A DNA stretch of 64,000 nt. Source: Picochlorum sp. 'celeri' (lineage: Eukaryota; Chlorophyta; Trebouxiophyceae). The stretch lies in contig JAACMV010000005.1 in NCBI GenBank assembly GCA_010909725.1, positions 248,001-312,000 of the forward strand, given 5' to 3'. Each line of letters begins with the position of its first letter. Position 1 is the first letter of the stretch. A program made the position numbers and the translations under genes. The notes beneath the pieces are model-generated. The model was not told the origin of the DNA. It made no database searches and saw only the letters and a program-made list of their open reading frames with translations. Shown here piece after piece: positions 19,846-30,052 of this stretch.

Positions 19846-20206
19846 TGCTCTCCACAGGATGGAATGGGCGCGCTTAACGCAATCGGAGCTGGGGCGCCCA
19901 AAATGGAGGCTCAGATTGCACCGCTCCCGGTGGGCTGTCATCTTTTGGTTAATATGCAGAAAGCGACGCCGTGGTCGCCTCGTGTAACGAAATCAATTGC
20001 ATATTTTAAAAATATCATAGTAAATACTTATATTTGTCGGGTATTGTAGCGCCGAGAGGGGGTGTCGGCGTGCGAAAAGTCTGACGTGTACTCTTCGTGA
20101 AGAAGGCGAGTGCACGTTTATTGGGACAGAAATTGTACCTTGTGACCCATTAAATATTATAGTAAAGCAAAGTAGTACTGGTATTGTTTCGTGGGATAGG
20201 AGGTGG
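19846..20206. other. Spacer between MoeA and the His-rich unknown gene
   Basis: No gene seen. Contains gggcgc...gcgccc arms (19865-19898, about 20 nt past the MoeA stop) and cgccga...tcggcg arms (about 20050-20070). These are possible hairpins. Confidence 0.4.
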
Positions 20207-21328
20207 ATGGACGATTTGAAGGGGCAGCGGATTGTTTTGACAAACAACCTCGCGAAACACGTTGGCGACAGTATCGAACCCTGTGGCTATTGGAAGCGCA
20301 GGTTGGGGAATTCTCCTGTGCACTGTATAACTCCAGACTTGAAAATGCAACGCGTGGTCGGGTTTTCGACCTCTTGTGAGCACTGCGCACGGGAACAAGC
20401 GAATAGCGGAGATTTGTGCGATAATCCACGGATCTCGTCTCCGAGAACGGAGGACTCGGTTGTTGGAAATTTTGAAGAAGAAGAGGGAGATACGTACATC
20501 GAGGACGGGGAGCAGAAATCCCCGAGTGATTCCGCGAGAGGAGGAACCCCTCCTTCAGTGACACAGGATCTTCAGGATGATTTGTTCTCTCCTTTTTCTA
20601 ACGATACTGCTATGTGCGATATGTCGACGGATGATGGACACGAACACTCGCATACGTGTTCATTTGGACATCCATCAATGCATACGTATAAGAGTAGCAT
20701 GGAGAGAGCTCACAGCAGGTTGACCAAGGAGTTGCTGGAGAAGACTGCATTTGACACAAAAATGTCGAGACTGAAGAGTCTGAATATTGCAGGGTCCAAG
20801 ATTGACGATATCGATCAAACTCCAACACAATTGGATGACAATGGCGAACTCGTTCGGACATTATCATGCAGGGCGCCAGGAGAATTAACACGGCGTGGAA
20901 GAGGATATGCGTGGGCAAAAAAAGCACCCAAGCCAGCTGAGAAGCAGAAGACACATTCTACCATGGAGGGAATGCAGATATGCGATGTATCACCTGGTGG
21001 AAGCAGCTGCTCTGAAGCTATGCCCATACCAAGGATGAGTAGGGCACGGACGACTCCTGATCCTCTTCCAGAACTTTCAGCGTCCATGTTGGACTCCATT
21101 ATGAAGTCCAAAGAGTCCCCAAAGGCGACATCTGAAATGAAACCCAAAGCACACGAGCGGAAGCGGTCACCAAAGGGTGTTCCGTCGGCTGAATTTCTTC
21201 AGAATATTGCTGCTCTCAAAGATTTACAAGATCACGTCTTTGAGAATCCAGATCATCACCAAACGGTGGGAGACAGTCATAAACATGGGCTGTATCGTCG
21301 ATATAGCTCTCGATTCAGAGATATTTGA
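20207..21328 (+). CDS. Unrecognised protein with a His-rich segment, between two Moco genes
   Basis: 373 aa, single exon. I do not recognise a family. The protein is hydrophilic and predicted largely disordered by composition: acidic stretch NFEEEEGDTYIEDGE (about 86-100), a His-rich run DDGHEHSHTCSFGHPSMH near 143-160 that could bind a metal, a Cys-containing CEHCAREQ near 59, and a C-terminus rich in Lys, Arg, Pro and Ser. There is no signal peptide or membrane span. It lies on the MoeA strand, 361 bp downstream of its stop, and converges on the Moco sulfurase gene. A metal-linked role is only a guess from position and the His run. The continuous reading frame with gene-like codon use supports a real gene. 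Confidence 0.6.
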   Translation: MDDLKGQRIVLTNNLAKHVGDSIEPCGYWKRRLGNSPVHCITPDLKMQRVVGFSTSCEHCAREQANSGDLCDNPRISSPRTEDSVVGNFEEEEGDTYIEDGEQKSPSDSARGGTPPSVTQDLQDDLFSPFSNDTAMCDMSTDDGHEHSHTCSFGHPSMHTYKSSMERAHSRLTKELLEKTAFDTKMSRLKSLNIAGSKIDDIDQTPTQLDDNGELVRTLSCRAPGELTRRGRGYAWAKKAPKPAEKQKTHSTMEGMQICDVSPGGSSCSEAMPIPRMSRARTTPDPLPELSASMLDSIMKSKESPKATSEMKPKAHERKRSPKGVPSAEFLQNIAALKDLQDHVFENPDHHQTVGDSHKHGLYRRYSSRFRDI

Positions 21329-21586
21329 TATACTATGAGTTGATAAGAATACTAATAATAATATGGGTTGAATGAAATATACGTACAGAGGTGTGCTTTC
21401 TTTTCTTTAATTTCAGGGTGCAAAATACAAATTGAGAGGGCTACAGATCAAGAAGAAGCAATCCATTTGATATACTACTTTCTGTTGTGTTGAGTTGTAA
21501 AAGTAATAATTTTAGCTATACGTATAATAATTGAGGTGTTTGCATTCGTTCGTCATCTATATGGAAAGTATTGTTTCAGGAACTGG

Positions 21587-23944
21587 TCAGTACATGGTGT
21601 TGAACTCCATCCCACATTGCATCACCACGCCTTTGCTTCCCTTGAATGAAAACAGCGATCCAAACGAACATTTCTCCTTCCTAGAATACTCCTGTTTGGC
21701 ACTCATGATGGATCTTAAAGGCTCCATGTTCTTGCTCTGTTTGCCAGTATGTGGATCCATGCATATTACACCACACCTAGTGCATTGTTTGGTTTTCCTA
21801 CCAACAATATCTCCGTCCCTTGCAGCAATCATTTGCCATTTATCGTCCTCAAATACAGCATCTTGGTTATTGTGTGAGCCTGACAATACCAGATTCGGCC
21901 TCAACCGTTGTGTAAATGTTTCCAAATCCTCTGAGCATCCACTCATTGAGTGCAGGTACTTGATTGAACTTTTAAATAAAACAAGACAGTCTCCTTGTTT
22001 GCTGTAATTCTTTCCCGATTCGTTTGATCGCTGATCGACAAGTGTGCATGATATTCCTAGCTTTGAAGATAGCCATGCATTCACTTCTGAATACTGCGCA
22101 TTCCCACCGTGCAGTGGCACAGTGACACAGTCACCTTCCTTGTCAAAAAAGATTTGAAGCGTTTCCTCCTTGGTCGATATAACTGGCTTTACTTTGCACA
22201 ATAATGGACACGTTTTCAAAGATATGGTTCGGTCGTTCGCATCAACAATCTTCCAGAAACGATCATATTGAAGTCCATCATGTCCCAGGGGCCAGGAATA
22301 AACCTGCTGTGGTTGACAGGATTTGATTGGGTATATATACATGGCTTCCACATGAACTCGCGATACCAACTCAGGTGACTCTTTTTTTCCTGCCAAATCC
22401 ACACTTATAGAAGTAGTATCCATAAAGTACTTCTGGACAAAAGCAGCGATACGATCTGCATCCGCAGGTACAGACCGGTATCCAAATGATGCTCTCACCA
22501 CCCCAGTCGTTACTCCATCAATTGAATCAACTTGCCCATCGCACGTATATCCAAGATTTCTCCACCGCATCATCTCACTCGAAGGTATTCCTAACGCCTC
22601 TATCAATCCACCCGAATTGCACAGAGCACCTGCTCGCAAAGATATACCACACACAGAGGCCATGCGATTGACTTGTCGACAGCCATATGCGTCACCAAAC
22701 TGATCAAATACATTAAAGGACACCGTGGGACCTTGCCGTGTACGACAATCCTCGATCGATGTATTCATTACATCCTCCCATGCACCATAAACACGGCAAA
22801 TAGGCCTGCCATTAGCATGTCGAAGCCCAATCAATCGCTCTGCACACCTTTTTGCCACTGACACAGAGGAAGCATCAATCTCAGATGCAGACCCCACATT
22901 CTTTGCAAACCAATCAAACCCAATACATGCACAAGGAATACTATAATAGGACAGGGTACCGTCTTCAAATGCCTCCTCTCCCTTCTTTCTATCGCACACA
23001 CCCTCCCGAGCTACAAAAAAATCAACCGTCCCACCACCAACATATGTGGGCAAAAATTCACGCAGTGCATCTCGACGAGCAATAAGAGCACCTAAACCTG
23101 TTGGATATCCAAATATTTTATAATATGACAGCACCACAAAATCAGGCTTCACATCTCCTGAGAGATCTGGAGGATACGATGCACATGCCTTGGCTGCATC
23201 AAGCAACACCCGCATCCGTTGCCCACCTTTTCCGTATTTTTCTCCATATGTTCCATACTGAATAGAATGAACTAGATCCATACTGTACCGTCTACCAGAA
23301 AAATTTGATTCCAAAGGCATAGCGAAAAGTCCCATACCACCGTCGGAGCTCCCTCCTTCTTGCACTGCATGCAGCACCTCTTCTGCAAACACAGCCCTCG
23401 TGCTGGCACCCTTTGCTTCTGCACATCCTTTCATTCCAACGACACTCGTATGGTTATCCATCAAGTACCAAAAACCATTTCTATGGCTCCAAGGAAAGCA
23501 ATCCGCCACTATTTTACACGCTGACGTTGCACCATGTGTGATGATGCAAGCATACTCATCATCCTGTGCCTTGCAGTACGCCAGGGTCTTCTTCCTCAGC
23601 TCATCTATTGCGCGAACACTTGTAGCGTCTGTATGTTCCAACCCATCATCTACACTATGCGGGTTTCTATATTCATGAGAATGGGTGCGCAGCTCGTGGA
23701 AACATGCATCCAAGAGCCCGGTATCAACTGGGGCGTTTCCTGCGTAATCAGCATACACACACTCTCCTCCAGCCTTTGCAACACCTCGTTGATCCTTCGC
23801 TGGTCGCCGACGATGCACACCTATCCCAATCAGAGACAAGAGACTCTGGATACACGCTGTCGTTGTATCATGGGCTGAAGAAAACCTGCACGCCAGTGCA
23901 ACTCCCACGAAGAGCACAACCCCCACGAGGCCAAACCATACCAT
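21587..23944 (-). CDS. Molybdenum cofactor sulfurase (MOCOS/ABA3)
   Basis: 785 aa, single exon. The N-terminal class-V aminotransferase (NifS-like) domain includes CIITHGATSACKIVADCFPW, the PLP lysine in VVLSYYKIFGYPTGLGALI (about 270-285) and GISLRAGALCNSGG with the likely persulfide Cys. The C-terminal part from about residue 530 is MOSC_N (VEAMYIYPIKSCQP, HDGLQYDRFWKIVD) plus MOSC (RLRPNLVLSGS, RCGVICMDPHTGKQS). The enzyme moves sulfur from Cys to Moco to activate xanthine dehydrogenase and aldehyde oxidase. In plants this affects ABA synthesis. An N-terminal hydrophobic stretch (VWFGLVGVVLFVGVALAC) is unusual for a cytosolic enzyme and suggests membrane tethering. It shares a 482-bp divergent spacer with the GH32 gene. 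Confidence 0.93.
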   Translation of the reverse strand: MVWFGLVGVVLFVGVALACRFSSAHDTTTACIQSLLSLIGIGVHRRRPAKDQRGVAKAGGECVYADYAGNAPVDTGLLDACFHELRTHSHEYRNPHSVDDGLEHTDATSVRAIDELRKKTLAYCKAQDDEYACIITHGATSACKIVADCFPWSHRNGFWYLMDNHTSVVGMKGCAEAKGASTRAVFAEEVLHAVQEGGSSDGGMGLFAMPLESNFSGRRYSMDLVHSIQYGTYGEKYGKGGQRMRVLLDAAKACASYPPDLSGDVKPDFVVLSYYKIFGYPTGLGALIARRDALREFLPTYVGGGTVDFFVAREGVCDRKKGEEAFEDGTLSYYSIPCACIGFDWFAKNVGSASEIDASSVSVAKRCAERLIGLRHANGRPICRVYGAWEDVMNTSIEDCRTRQGPTVSFNVFDQFGDAYGCRQVNRMASVCGISLRAGALCNSGGLIEALGIPSSEMMRWRNLGYTCDGQVDSIDGVTTGVVRASFGYRSVPADADRIAAFVQKYFMDTTSISVDLAGKKESPELVSRVHVEAMYIYPIKSCQPQQVYSWPLGHDGLQYDRFWKIVDANDRTISLKTCPLLCKVKPVISTKEETLQIFFDKEGDCVTVPLHGGNAQYSEVNAWLSSKLGISCTLVDQRSNESGKNYSKQGDCLVLFKSSIKYLHSMSGCSEDLETFTQRLRPNLVLSGSHNNQDAVFEDDKWQMIAARDGDIVGRKTKQCTRCGVICMDPHTGKQSKNMEPLRSIMSAKQEYSRKEKCSFGSLFSFKGSKGVVMQCGMEFNTMY

Positions 23945-24426
23945 GAGCCGTCACGACACGTAGGACATTGTATATTAAAAAAAGTAAGAGTGCTTTCTAT
24001 TTCCAAATTGCATGTTGTTGAATGCGGAGAAGGGTTTCCAAAGAAATAACCAACAAACACAAATAGGTTGTTCATTAAGAACCTTTCTTATATATTCTAA
24101 AGTAGGAGTTTTCCTTCCAGATCTCTAGAGATCCATATACCCTGTTCTCAAGGAGCAGAACAGAACTGCAATGCTATCCATGATGGATTGATCGCTCTTT
24201 CACAACCTCTTTCCACCCGAGGAAGAACAAGCGATGGCAGCAAGCAAGGAAAAGCAATGCAGGATGGTCATCTTTCCATTGAATGAAGGAGGTCTGACCT
24301 TGTTGTAGTTTGGTCTGGGAGAAGGACATCTTGGTTGTCAGGGGTACGAATTCCAGTCTAGCAGCGCTGTCCCTCACTCTAAATCTTACATAGAACAGTA
24401 TTTAGATCCTTCAATATTGATACATT
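23945..24426. promoter_or_regulatory. Divergent promoter region, MOCOS / GH32
   Basis: No gene seen. Holds a perfect 14-bp palindrome gatctctagagatc (24120-24133). Nine bases on is an inverted repeat ctgttct/agaacag with an 8-nt loop (24142-24163). Confidence 0.5.
24120..24163. repeat. Palindrome plus inverted repeat in MOCOS/GH32 spacer
   Basis: gatctctagagatc (24120-24133) is perfect; ctgttct (24142-24148) pairs with agaacag (24157-24163). About 175 bp upstream of the MOCOS start. Confidence 0.75.
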
Positions 24427-27400
24427 ATGGGAGTGGGGGATGGAGGAAGCCTCCCAGAGGACTATTTCGACGATGACCGCCCTCAGTTTCACATCCAACC
24501 ACCAGCAGGGTGGATGAATGATCCGAATGGGCCGATTTATTACAAAGGAAGATACCATATGTACGTGAATATGCTTTAGAGAATGCGTGGGGGAAGAATA
24601 CGCGTAGGGTATTCCAATACCCGCGTCGTCGGGCATTCTATTCAATTCCACTCACGGGCTGCGTATTGCGTTGCAGGTTCTACCAGTATTTACCTGATGC
24701 ATGTGAGTGGGACTTTGGCATCATCTGGGGTCATGCGTATAGCGAGGATTTGGTACATTGGGAGCATTTGCCTCCTGCGTTGGTTCCCTCTCCGGACTGG
24801 GTGGATGCAGATGGATGTTTCTCTGGTTGCTGTGTGCTACGTGAAGACGGGAGTCCCATGATACTATATACTGGTGTGAGGCTGAGGAGTAATCACGAGG
24901 CTGGATCTCTTCCCCCGGTCGATCAGGATTTGGGCATGGTGTGGATTGAAAGCCAGTGTGCAGCTGTTCCAGAAGATGAGGGCGACGAGTTGCTTGTTCG
25001 GTGGAAGAAGCTCGATATTCCCTTTATAGATCTACCTCCTAAAGGAATTGAATTAACTGGATGGAGGGATCCATTCATATGCGATCGTTCTGTGGTTACG
25101 TCAATGAACAAGGATGGGAAGACGTATTATTCCATGCTGATAGGTGCCGGTATAAAAGACAAAGGTGGGACGGCGCTTGTGTATGGATCGTATAGCTTAC
25201 ATAAAGATTGGGAGCTGCTTGGTTTACTATGTGAAGGGATTGCTGATGATACGGGTGTTGTGTGGGAGTGTCCACTGCTGGTCCCGTTGAAAAAGATTCC
25301 AAAAGGTTTACGAGCATCTACGCGACGATCGGCGCCTCTTTGGCTCTCAAAACCATCATCTGTAGCTAAGAAATTGTCAAGCGCTGATTTAGCTCGTAGC
25401 ACTGGGATGAAAAAGACTGTTGGGAGGGGTTCCCTCTATGGAAGTCAGAGTTTTGGGTCTGGAAAGCTTCCTGGTGCGCAAAGCCTTGCAGGCTTTGAAT
25501 CGAGATCTCAATCTGAAAGTTCGCGTGAGATTGCGTCTAGTAGTGGTGGGGGTAGTATGGAAAGGCGGAAGAATCCCAGTGTGTCCTTGTTGGCACAGAA
25601 ATTGGAGGAGGTTGCTGTTTCTCAGGAGAATGATTCAGGATCGTCTGAGGCGCCGTCGATAGCAAGCAGGGTGAATTCGATGAAACCAGAGGCTGATGAT
25701 TCTGATAGTTTTGAGTTTGTGAAATCTCAAGTCAGACCGATCCAGGTGGGGAGGAACCCTCGGTCTGATGTCGAAGATGCTCGTGATGTGCTTGCTGCTA
25801 CTGATTTCCCAGAGGAATCTGACTGGTACTTTTTCACAGTGTCTCCAGATGCGCCAACAAATCCAGTGTTATATTGGACTGGACATATGGAAAAGAATTC
25901 ATCGACTTGCCCCAAATTTGATATTGATAATGCCAAGGGGCCTTACAGGCTGGACCTTGGTGACATCCTGTATGCCCCAAATGTCTGCGAGGATGGGCAT
26001 GGTAGGTGGGTTTTGTGGGGATGGTTGCAAGAGAGGCGAAAAGTAGGCTCGTATGCCTATGCTGGTTGCCTAACTGTTCCTCGCATATTGCATGTCACAG
26101 ATGAGGGGCGCCTCATTCAGGCACCTGCCCCTGAGATTGAAAATCTCCGGAGAACGTCTCGTGCATTCCATGCACAGCACGTGACGGTTTATCCTGACAG
26201 TGTTTTCCCAATAAAATCTGTCAAGAGTGAGCGATTGGATGTTCAGTGTTCCATTGAAAGAGGTTCGGCTACAGCAGCAGGTCTCTTGTTCAGGTCTCAT
26301 GAAGCAGAGGCTGAGGGATCCACAGCAATAATTTACGACTGGAGTAAAAACCAGTTGGAAGCAATTTTTAATGTACCAGCGAATTGGAAACCATCACATA
26401 TATCAGATATGGCTGCCCATGCGCGTCAGAGATTTAGTGAAGATTCCAATGAATCCTGTGACCCAGCAGCAATGCTGTGCACGTCCCAATCTCTCAATCG
26501 GACCGGATCTTTCATGGTGCGACTATATTTGGCATATTTATTACATTGAATGATGTTTCATATATACCATGTGGGTGCAGCAATATTATGATTCGATGAA
26601 GAAAGACTCTCCTCTCTCAAGTGACCTCCTGGACAGTCCATTTTCATCAACAGACAGTCCCAGGGGGCTGGATGTTCACGACAGCGAACTTCATCAGGAC
26701 GGAATGAAAATTCAACCAGGAAGCTCTCTGTCGATGGCAATGCAAAGGAATGTATCCATGTCTAATTTTGAAAGCTTTGGGAGCTTCAGGCAGCAGCAAT
26801 CAGTCCCTCGATTGTACTCAAATAGTCTAGCAGGTTCTCGAATGGACAGTTTTATGCGATCAACACCTTCAATGCTAAATCTTGCCAGTCAAGACGGTGG
26901 CGATGCCATTGAAGACGAAGATCTTGGAAACCTGCTGGAAGACCTTGCGGCCCCAATGAGAGCAGAGGAACAGGACGGCCAACAGCAGCAGCACCACGAA
27001 CCACGTCGTGTAGGAGGACCGCTCGCAATGCAGCAAAACGATGTGCTTCATCTCCGCATATTCATCGACCATTCGTGTGTGGAAGTATTCACAGGATCAG
27101 GAGAAGTCCTCAGCACGAGAATTTACAGGGGAAGGGCCCCAGATCCCAACAAACCTGGCATAGATTTTGTATCCTTTGGCGGACACTCCATCATTGAAAC
27201 TGTTTCAGCATATGAATTAGATGCGTGTTGGAAGAACAAACCACCAACACCAGTCATGAGAACGTCAGGAGAGTACAACATGGCCTCAGCTCGAAGTTCT
27301 TTGGAAAGAGCATCCATGAGAAATTCCTTTAGAAATTCATTGGATCGGAATACGTTACAACAAGTAGAGAAAACTCTTCAGAGAGTACCGACGGAACGTA

Positions 27401-27441
27401 TGTTTGAAGATATTCTGTCCCCTCAGTCTGGAATTGTCTAA
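24427..27441 (+). CDS. GH32 beta-fructosidase (invertase-type) with two Ser-rich insertions
   Basis: 944 aa from exons 24427-24560, 24677-26516 and 26581-27441 (2835 nt, in frame). Introns: 116 nt (gtacgt...gcag) and 64 nt (gtgcga...gcag). The GH32 five-blade propeller is present: WMNDPNG with the nucleophile Asp (about 30), [29 protein letters not shown] with the transition-state Asp (about 173) and VVWECPLL with the acid/base Glu (about 240). The C-terminal beta-sandwich carries [15 protein letters not shown] (about 812-826). Typical enzymes have 500-600 aa; here about 175 residues (250-425) and about 185 residues (620-805), both Ser-rich, are inserted, plus a Ser/Arg tail. No N-terminal signal peptide, so a cytosolic enzyme cleaving sucrose or fructans is inferred. 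It could also be inactive in vitro despite the intact triad. Confidence 0.88.
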
Positions 27442-27942
27442 CAAGGCATCATCTCCTATTTGAATCACATTTCTTCTTGGGTGCCTTCAAGACCACATTT
27501 TATTCATGTATTCATCAACGTATTCCCGTGTGTATATTATATATATATATGAGACGAGTAAGACACGTTCATCATCATGATCTCAAGGTTAGAGTGCACA
27601 GGGAGGCCATATTGCCAAGCTTGGCTTTATGCATAAAATTCATATGAAGTAGGGCGCCCCCGGGGCCATGCCGAAGACTCGTGGCCACAGAGAAAACCCT
27701 TCCAAGTATTGCTCGGCGAACCTTCCAGTACCCTACTATTAATATACAGAATTTGTCATTAAAAACCCATTGCTGTGGTTGTCAAAGACACAAAATGCCA
27801 AATTTGTTTCAGCGATAGCAGAAGAAAACGGAATATTCTCATGGCTTGATAATTCTGCCCTCATATTATGATATGAATACACAGTGATTGTATCACATAT
27901 TCGTTGATCTAGATTGTATTGAAAATAAGGAAATCGCCTGCC
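27442..27942. other. Spacer after GH32, with a palindrome chain
   Basis: No gene seen. Has a TA-repeat run (about 27532-27551) and the palindrome chain at 27614-27665. It should also contain the promoter of the RING gene. Confidence 0.5.
27614..27665. repeat. Chain of abutting palindromes
   Basis: gccaagcttggc (27614-27625) is followed directly by tttatgcataaa (27626-27637), then ttcatatgaa (27639-27648), gggcgccc (27652-27659) and ccccgggg (27658-27665). All are perfect, 8-12 bp. Confidence 0.85.
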
Positions 27943-28527
27943 ATGATGGCACACGCTGCGACGAGGCATTTGACTTGGGACTACTACAGGAGAACGTCCT
28001 CTGAGTGTACAGGCGGTATTCAGTGTGATATTCCGGTGATTCTGCTTGTCCTGGCCATATTAGGGGCACTGATATTGATATTTCTGGGGGCATATGTGAT
28101 CTATAGGCATGTCAAGTACAGGAGAGCATTTGACTCTGGCAGGGTTCCAGCACAGATGCTCATCTCTGGATATTTAAGAGACTCCACCGAGACTGGTAAG
28201 GAGGAACCAGAGAAATTCGTATTCAACGTGCACAAGGAATCATCTTCTGGAGGGAAACATGGGGATGATTCCCATGACGACTGCCCTGTCTGTCTCAAGA
28301 GCTCCAAGTCTATCAAGCGATGGATTGTCCTGCCATGTTCGCACAGTTTGTGTGAGCCATGTTTCTATAGAATTCTATCTCGGCAACGACTTCACTCTAC
28401 ATGTCCATTGTGTCGTAGCTATATGGCCGAGGGAGATGGGAATAGAGGCCCAGGGGGTGGTCAAGATCAAGATGCCATCAACGATGTAGAGCTTGGGGTT
28501 GCCGATCATTCAGAGTCAACAACGTGA
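27943..28527 (+). CDS. Single-span membrane RING-finger protein (probable E3 ligase)
   Basis: 194 aa from ATG 27943 (MMAHAATRHL; the second Met at 27946 is an alternative). One transmembrane span at about residues 30-54 (IPVILLVLAILGALILIFLGAYVIY), then a cytosolic RING domain: CPVCLKSS...WIVLPCSHSLCEPCFYRIL...STCPLCR (about 108-150), a C3HC4 arrangement. The size and order (TM then RING) resemble ATL-type plant ligases, but the central residues are C-x-H rather than the strict RING-H2 pattern, so I assign only a general membrane RING class. The C-terminal 40 residues are Gly/Asp-rich. Expected to ubiquitinate membrane cargo. Single exon. The short TTG-led extension upstream is not supported. 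Confidence 0.8.
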   Translation: MMAHAATRHLTWDYYRRTSSECTGGIQCDIPVILLVLAILGALILIFLGAYVIYRHVKYRRAFDSGRVPAQMLISGYLRDSTETGKEEPEKFVFNVHKESSSGGKHGDDSHDDCPVCLKSSKSIKRWIVLPCSHSLCEPCFYRILSRQRLHSTCPLCRSYMAEGDGNRGPGGGQDQDAINDVELGVADHSESTT

Positions 28528-28841
28528 GGCATGGCACCACGATTACTGAAACCATATCTTGTGGCGCAGGCTCTACTTCTACCTCTATGGATATGCTTCT
28601 CTAGAGGGTCTTAATTCGTATCAAAAGGGGAGATTCTTGTGAGTAAAGGAAGAAAACGAATCCGAACGTGAGGTGTCAGTGCGTCCATGTCTAGGATGGG
28701 CAGATATATCTGATGTGTAGAGGTAGAAGCTGCCTCACATCTCTTGGAGTATTAGATGAAGATTCATCTAGCAATGGTACCAGACTATATCAATGTATTC
28801 GCATTTTACAGTATTTTGTAATGAAAATTGATTCGTTTCGA
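28528..28841. other. Spacer before the first PAN-like gene
   Basis: No gene seen. Contains the perfect palindrome cagatatatctg (28701-28712) and an 8-bp inverted repeat tagatgaa/ttcatcta with a 2-nt loop (28753-28770), about 70-140 bp upstream of the PAN-like gene start. Confidence 0.45.
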
Positions 28842-29926
28842 ATGGCTTCGTCAAAGCATACTGACACTATGCTACAACCCCTACCGTGTGCCGTCGTCGC
28901 GGTGCTTTGGGCCATTACAGTCGCTCACGCGGAGGAAATTGTGAATACAAGTACGTTTACTATAATATGCAATGCATGCGGAATGATATTTATGCTGAAT
29001 AAACGCAATCGCATCCTTTCCGATACCGCACGAGGCTTCACCGGTGGCGTCCGCGTCGGGATAGTGAGTCACACGAGACAAACCGACGGGAGCGAACATT
29101 CCCTGCATGAGGATGCATTGTTTTTAGGATGTCATGTGACAAACATACCTATATAATGTGTGTACTTTCAGGAGCTGTAGAAGATAGCGGACGTTGCATA
29201 TTGCAGTTCGACAGGTGGGTCATTCCAAGAGAGGGTAATCTTTTGTCACTGAATGTGTCAAGGGGGTCCAGCGACCTTGTTGGGTGCTGCCAAGAGTGTA
29301 TAGAGACGAGTGGATGCAACCTTTGGATATTTTGCAATGGATTGAACGGTTGTGAGATTCCTGACGCTTTGGCTGATCGTATCAATGTGACGACGCTGGC
29401 CTTCCAAGGATGCCAACTATGGAATGCAATGCCAACCACAGTGCAAGGAAAAGATGCTCTAGAGTATCTCTCATCTGATGTTCCTAATGTTGTCTCTTCT
29501 GCCGTGAATAACTTTGAGCGAAATGCGATGTTGGATGGATTTGATTATTATCCAGCACAAATTCTTCAAGACAAGGAGTTGGCACCATGTGATATTCCTG
29601 CATCATTTGGAGGGCTGGATTATTCAGCCAACAACCAAGAGTACTGCCTTATTTATGAAGAATTGGAGACGGTGGCTAAAGTCTGTAGAAGTATGACAAA
29701 TTGCAATGGTTTTACCTATATCCAACCGAATGGGAGTGCTGCGTACGGGCGTCTCTTGAGTGGATTGCAGGGGAACATGCCACTGGAGACCCGCATTGAT
29801 CCTTTTTCGACCACTTGGGTAGAGGAATATACTGCATCATCCCATTCAGTAAGAGCACGCATATATTGGGCTACGGGCATTGCGTTTTGCTTTTCCATCA
29901 GTGTATCATTGTTTTCTCAGTATTGA
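28842..29926 (+). CDS. Secreted or tail-anchored PAN/Apple-like protein (cluster member 1)
   Basis: 287 aa from exons 28842-28950 and 29172-29926, intron 221 nt (gtacgt...tcag). A signal peptide (LPCAVVAVLWAITVAHA) is encoded in exon 1; ATG 28869 or 28821 are alternative starts. The ectodomain has a first Cys-rich module, GCCQECIETSGCNLWIFCNGLNGCEIPD. The second module is DGFDYYPAQIL...CDIP...EYCLIYEE...VCRSMTNCNGFTYIQ. This is the same two-part layout as in the proteins at 32183 and 36825. The CCxxCx(5)CNxWxxC pattern is PAN/Apple-like, a fold used for carbohydrate or protein binding. The protein ends in a short hydrophobic tail (YWATGIAFCFSISVSLF) after a Ser-rich stretch, compatible with a GPI-anchor signal or a single membrane span without cytosolic domain. 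Ligand unknown. Confidence 0.75.
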
Positions 29927-30052
29927 TCATCAATTATTCACTCATCAAGCAGCATATTTGTTTTTCATACATGTTGTTTTTTTAACACACACATTCAATA
30001 CCCACAGTTGAGCACAGTTTACATTTCAATACGTATTCAATGTGGAATTGAC

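Noticed and set aside
26517..26580. GH32 region as two separate genes
   Set aside because: A 64-nt GT-AG intron joins the frames exactly, and the second part carries the GH32 C-terminal sandwich.
27532..27551. TA-repeat run as a regulatory site
   Set aside because: Simple-sequence microsatellite with no further support.
29129..29171. ATG 29129 as start of the first PAN-like protein
   Set aside because: It lies in the intron; the signal peptide is encoded in the upstream exon 28842-28950.
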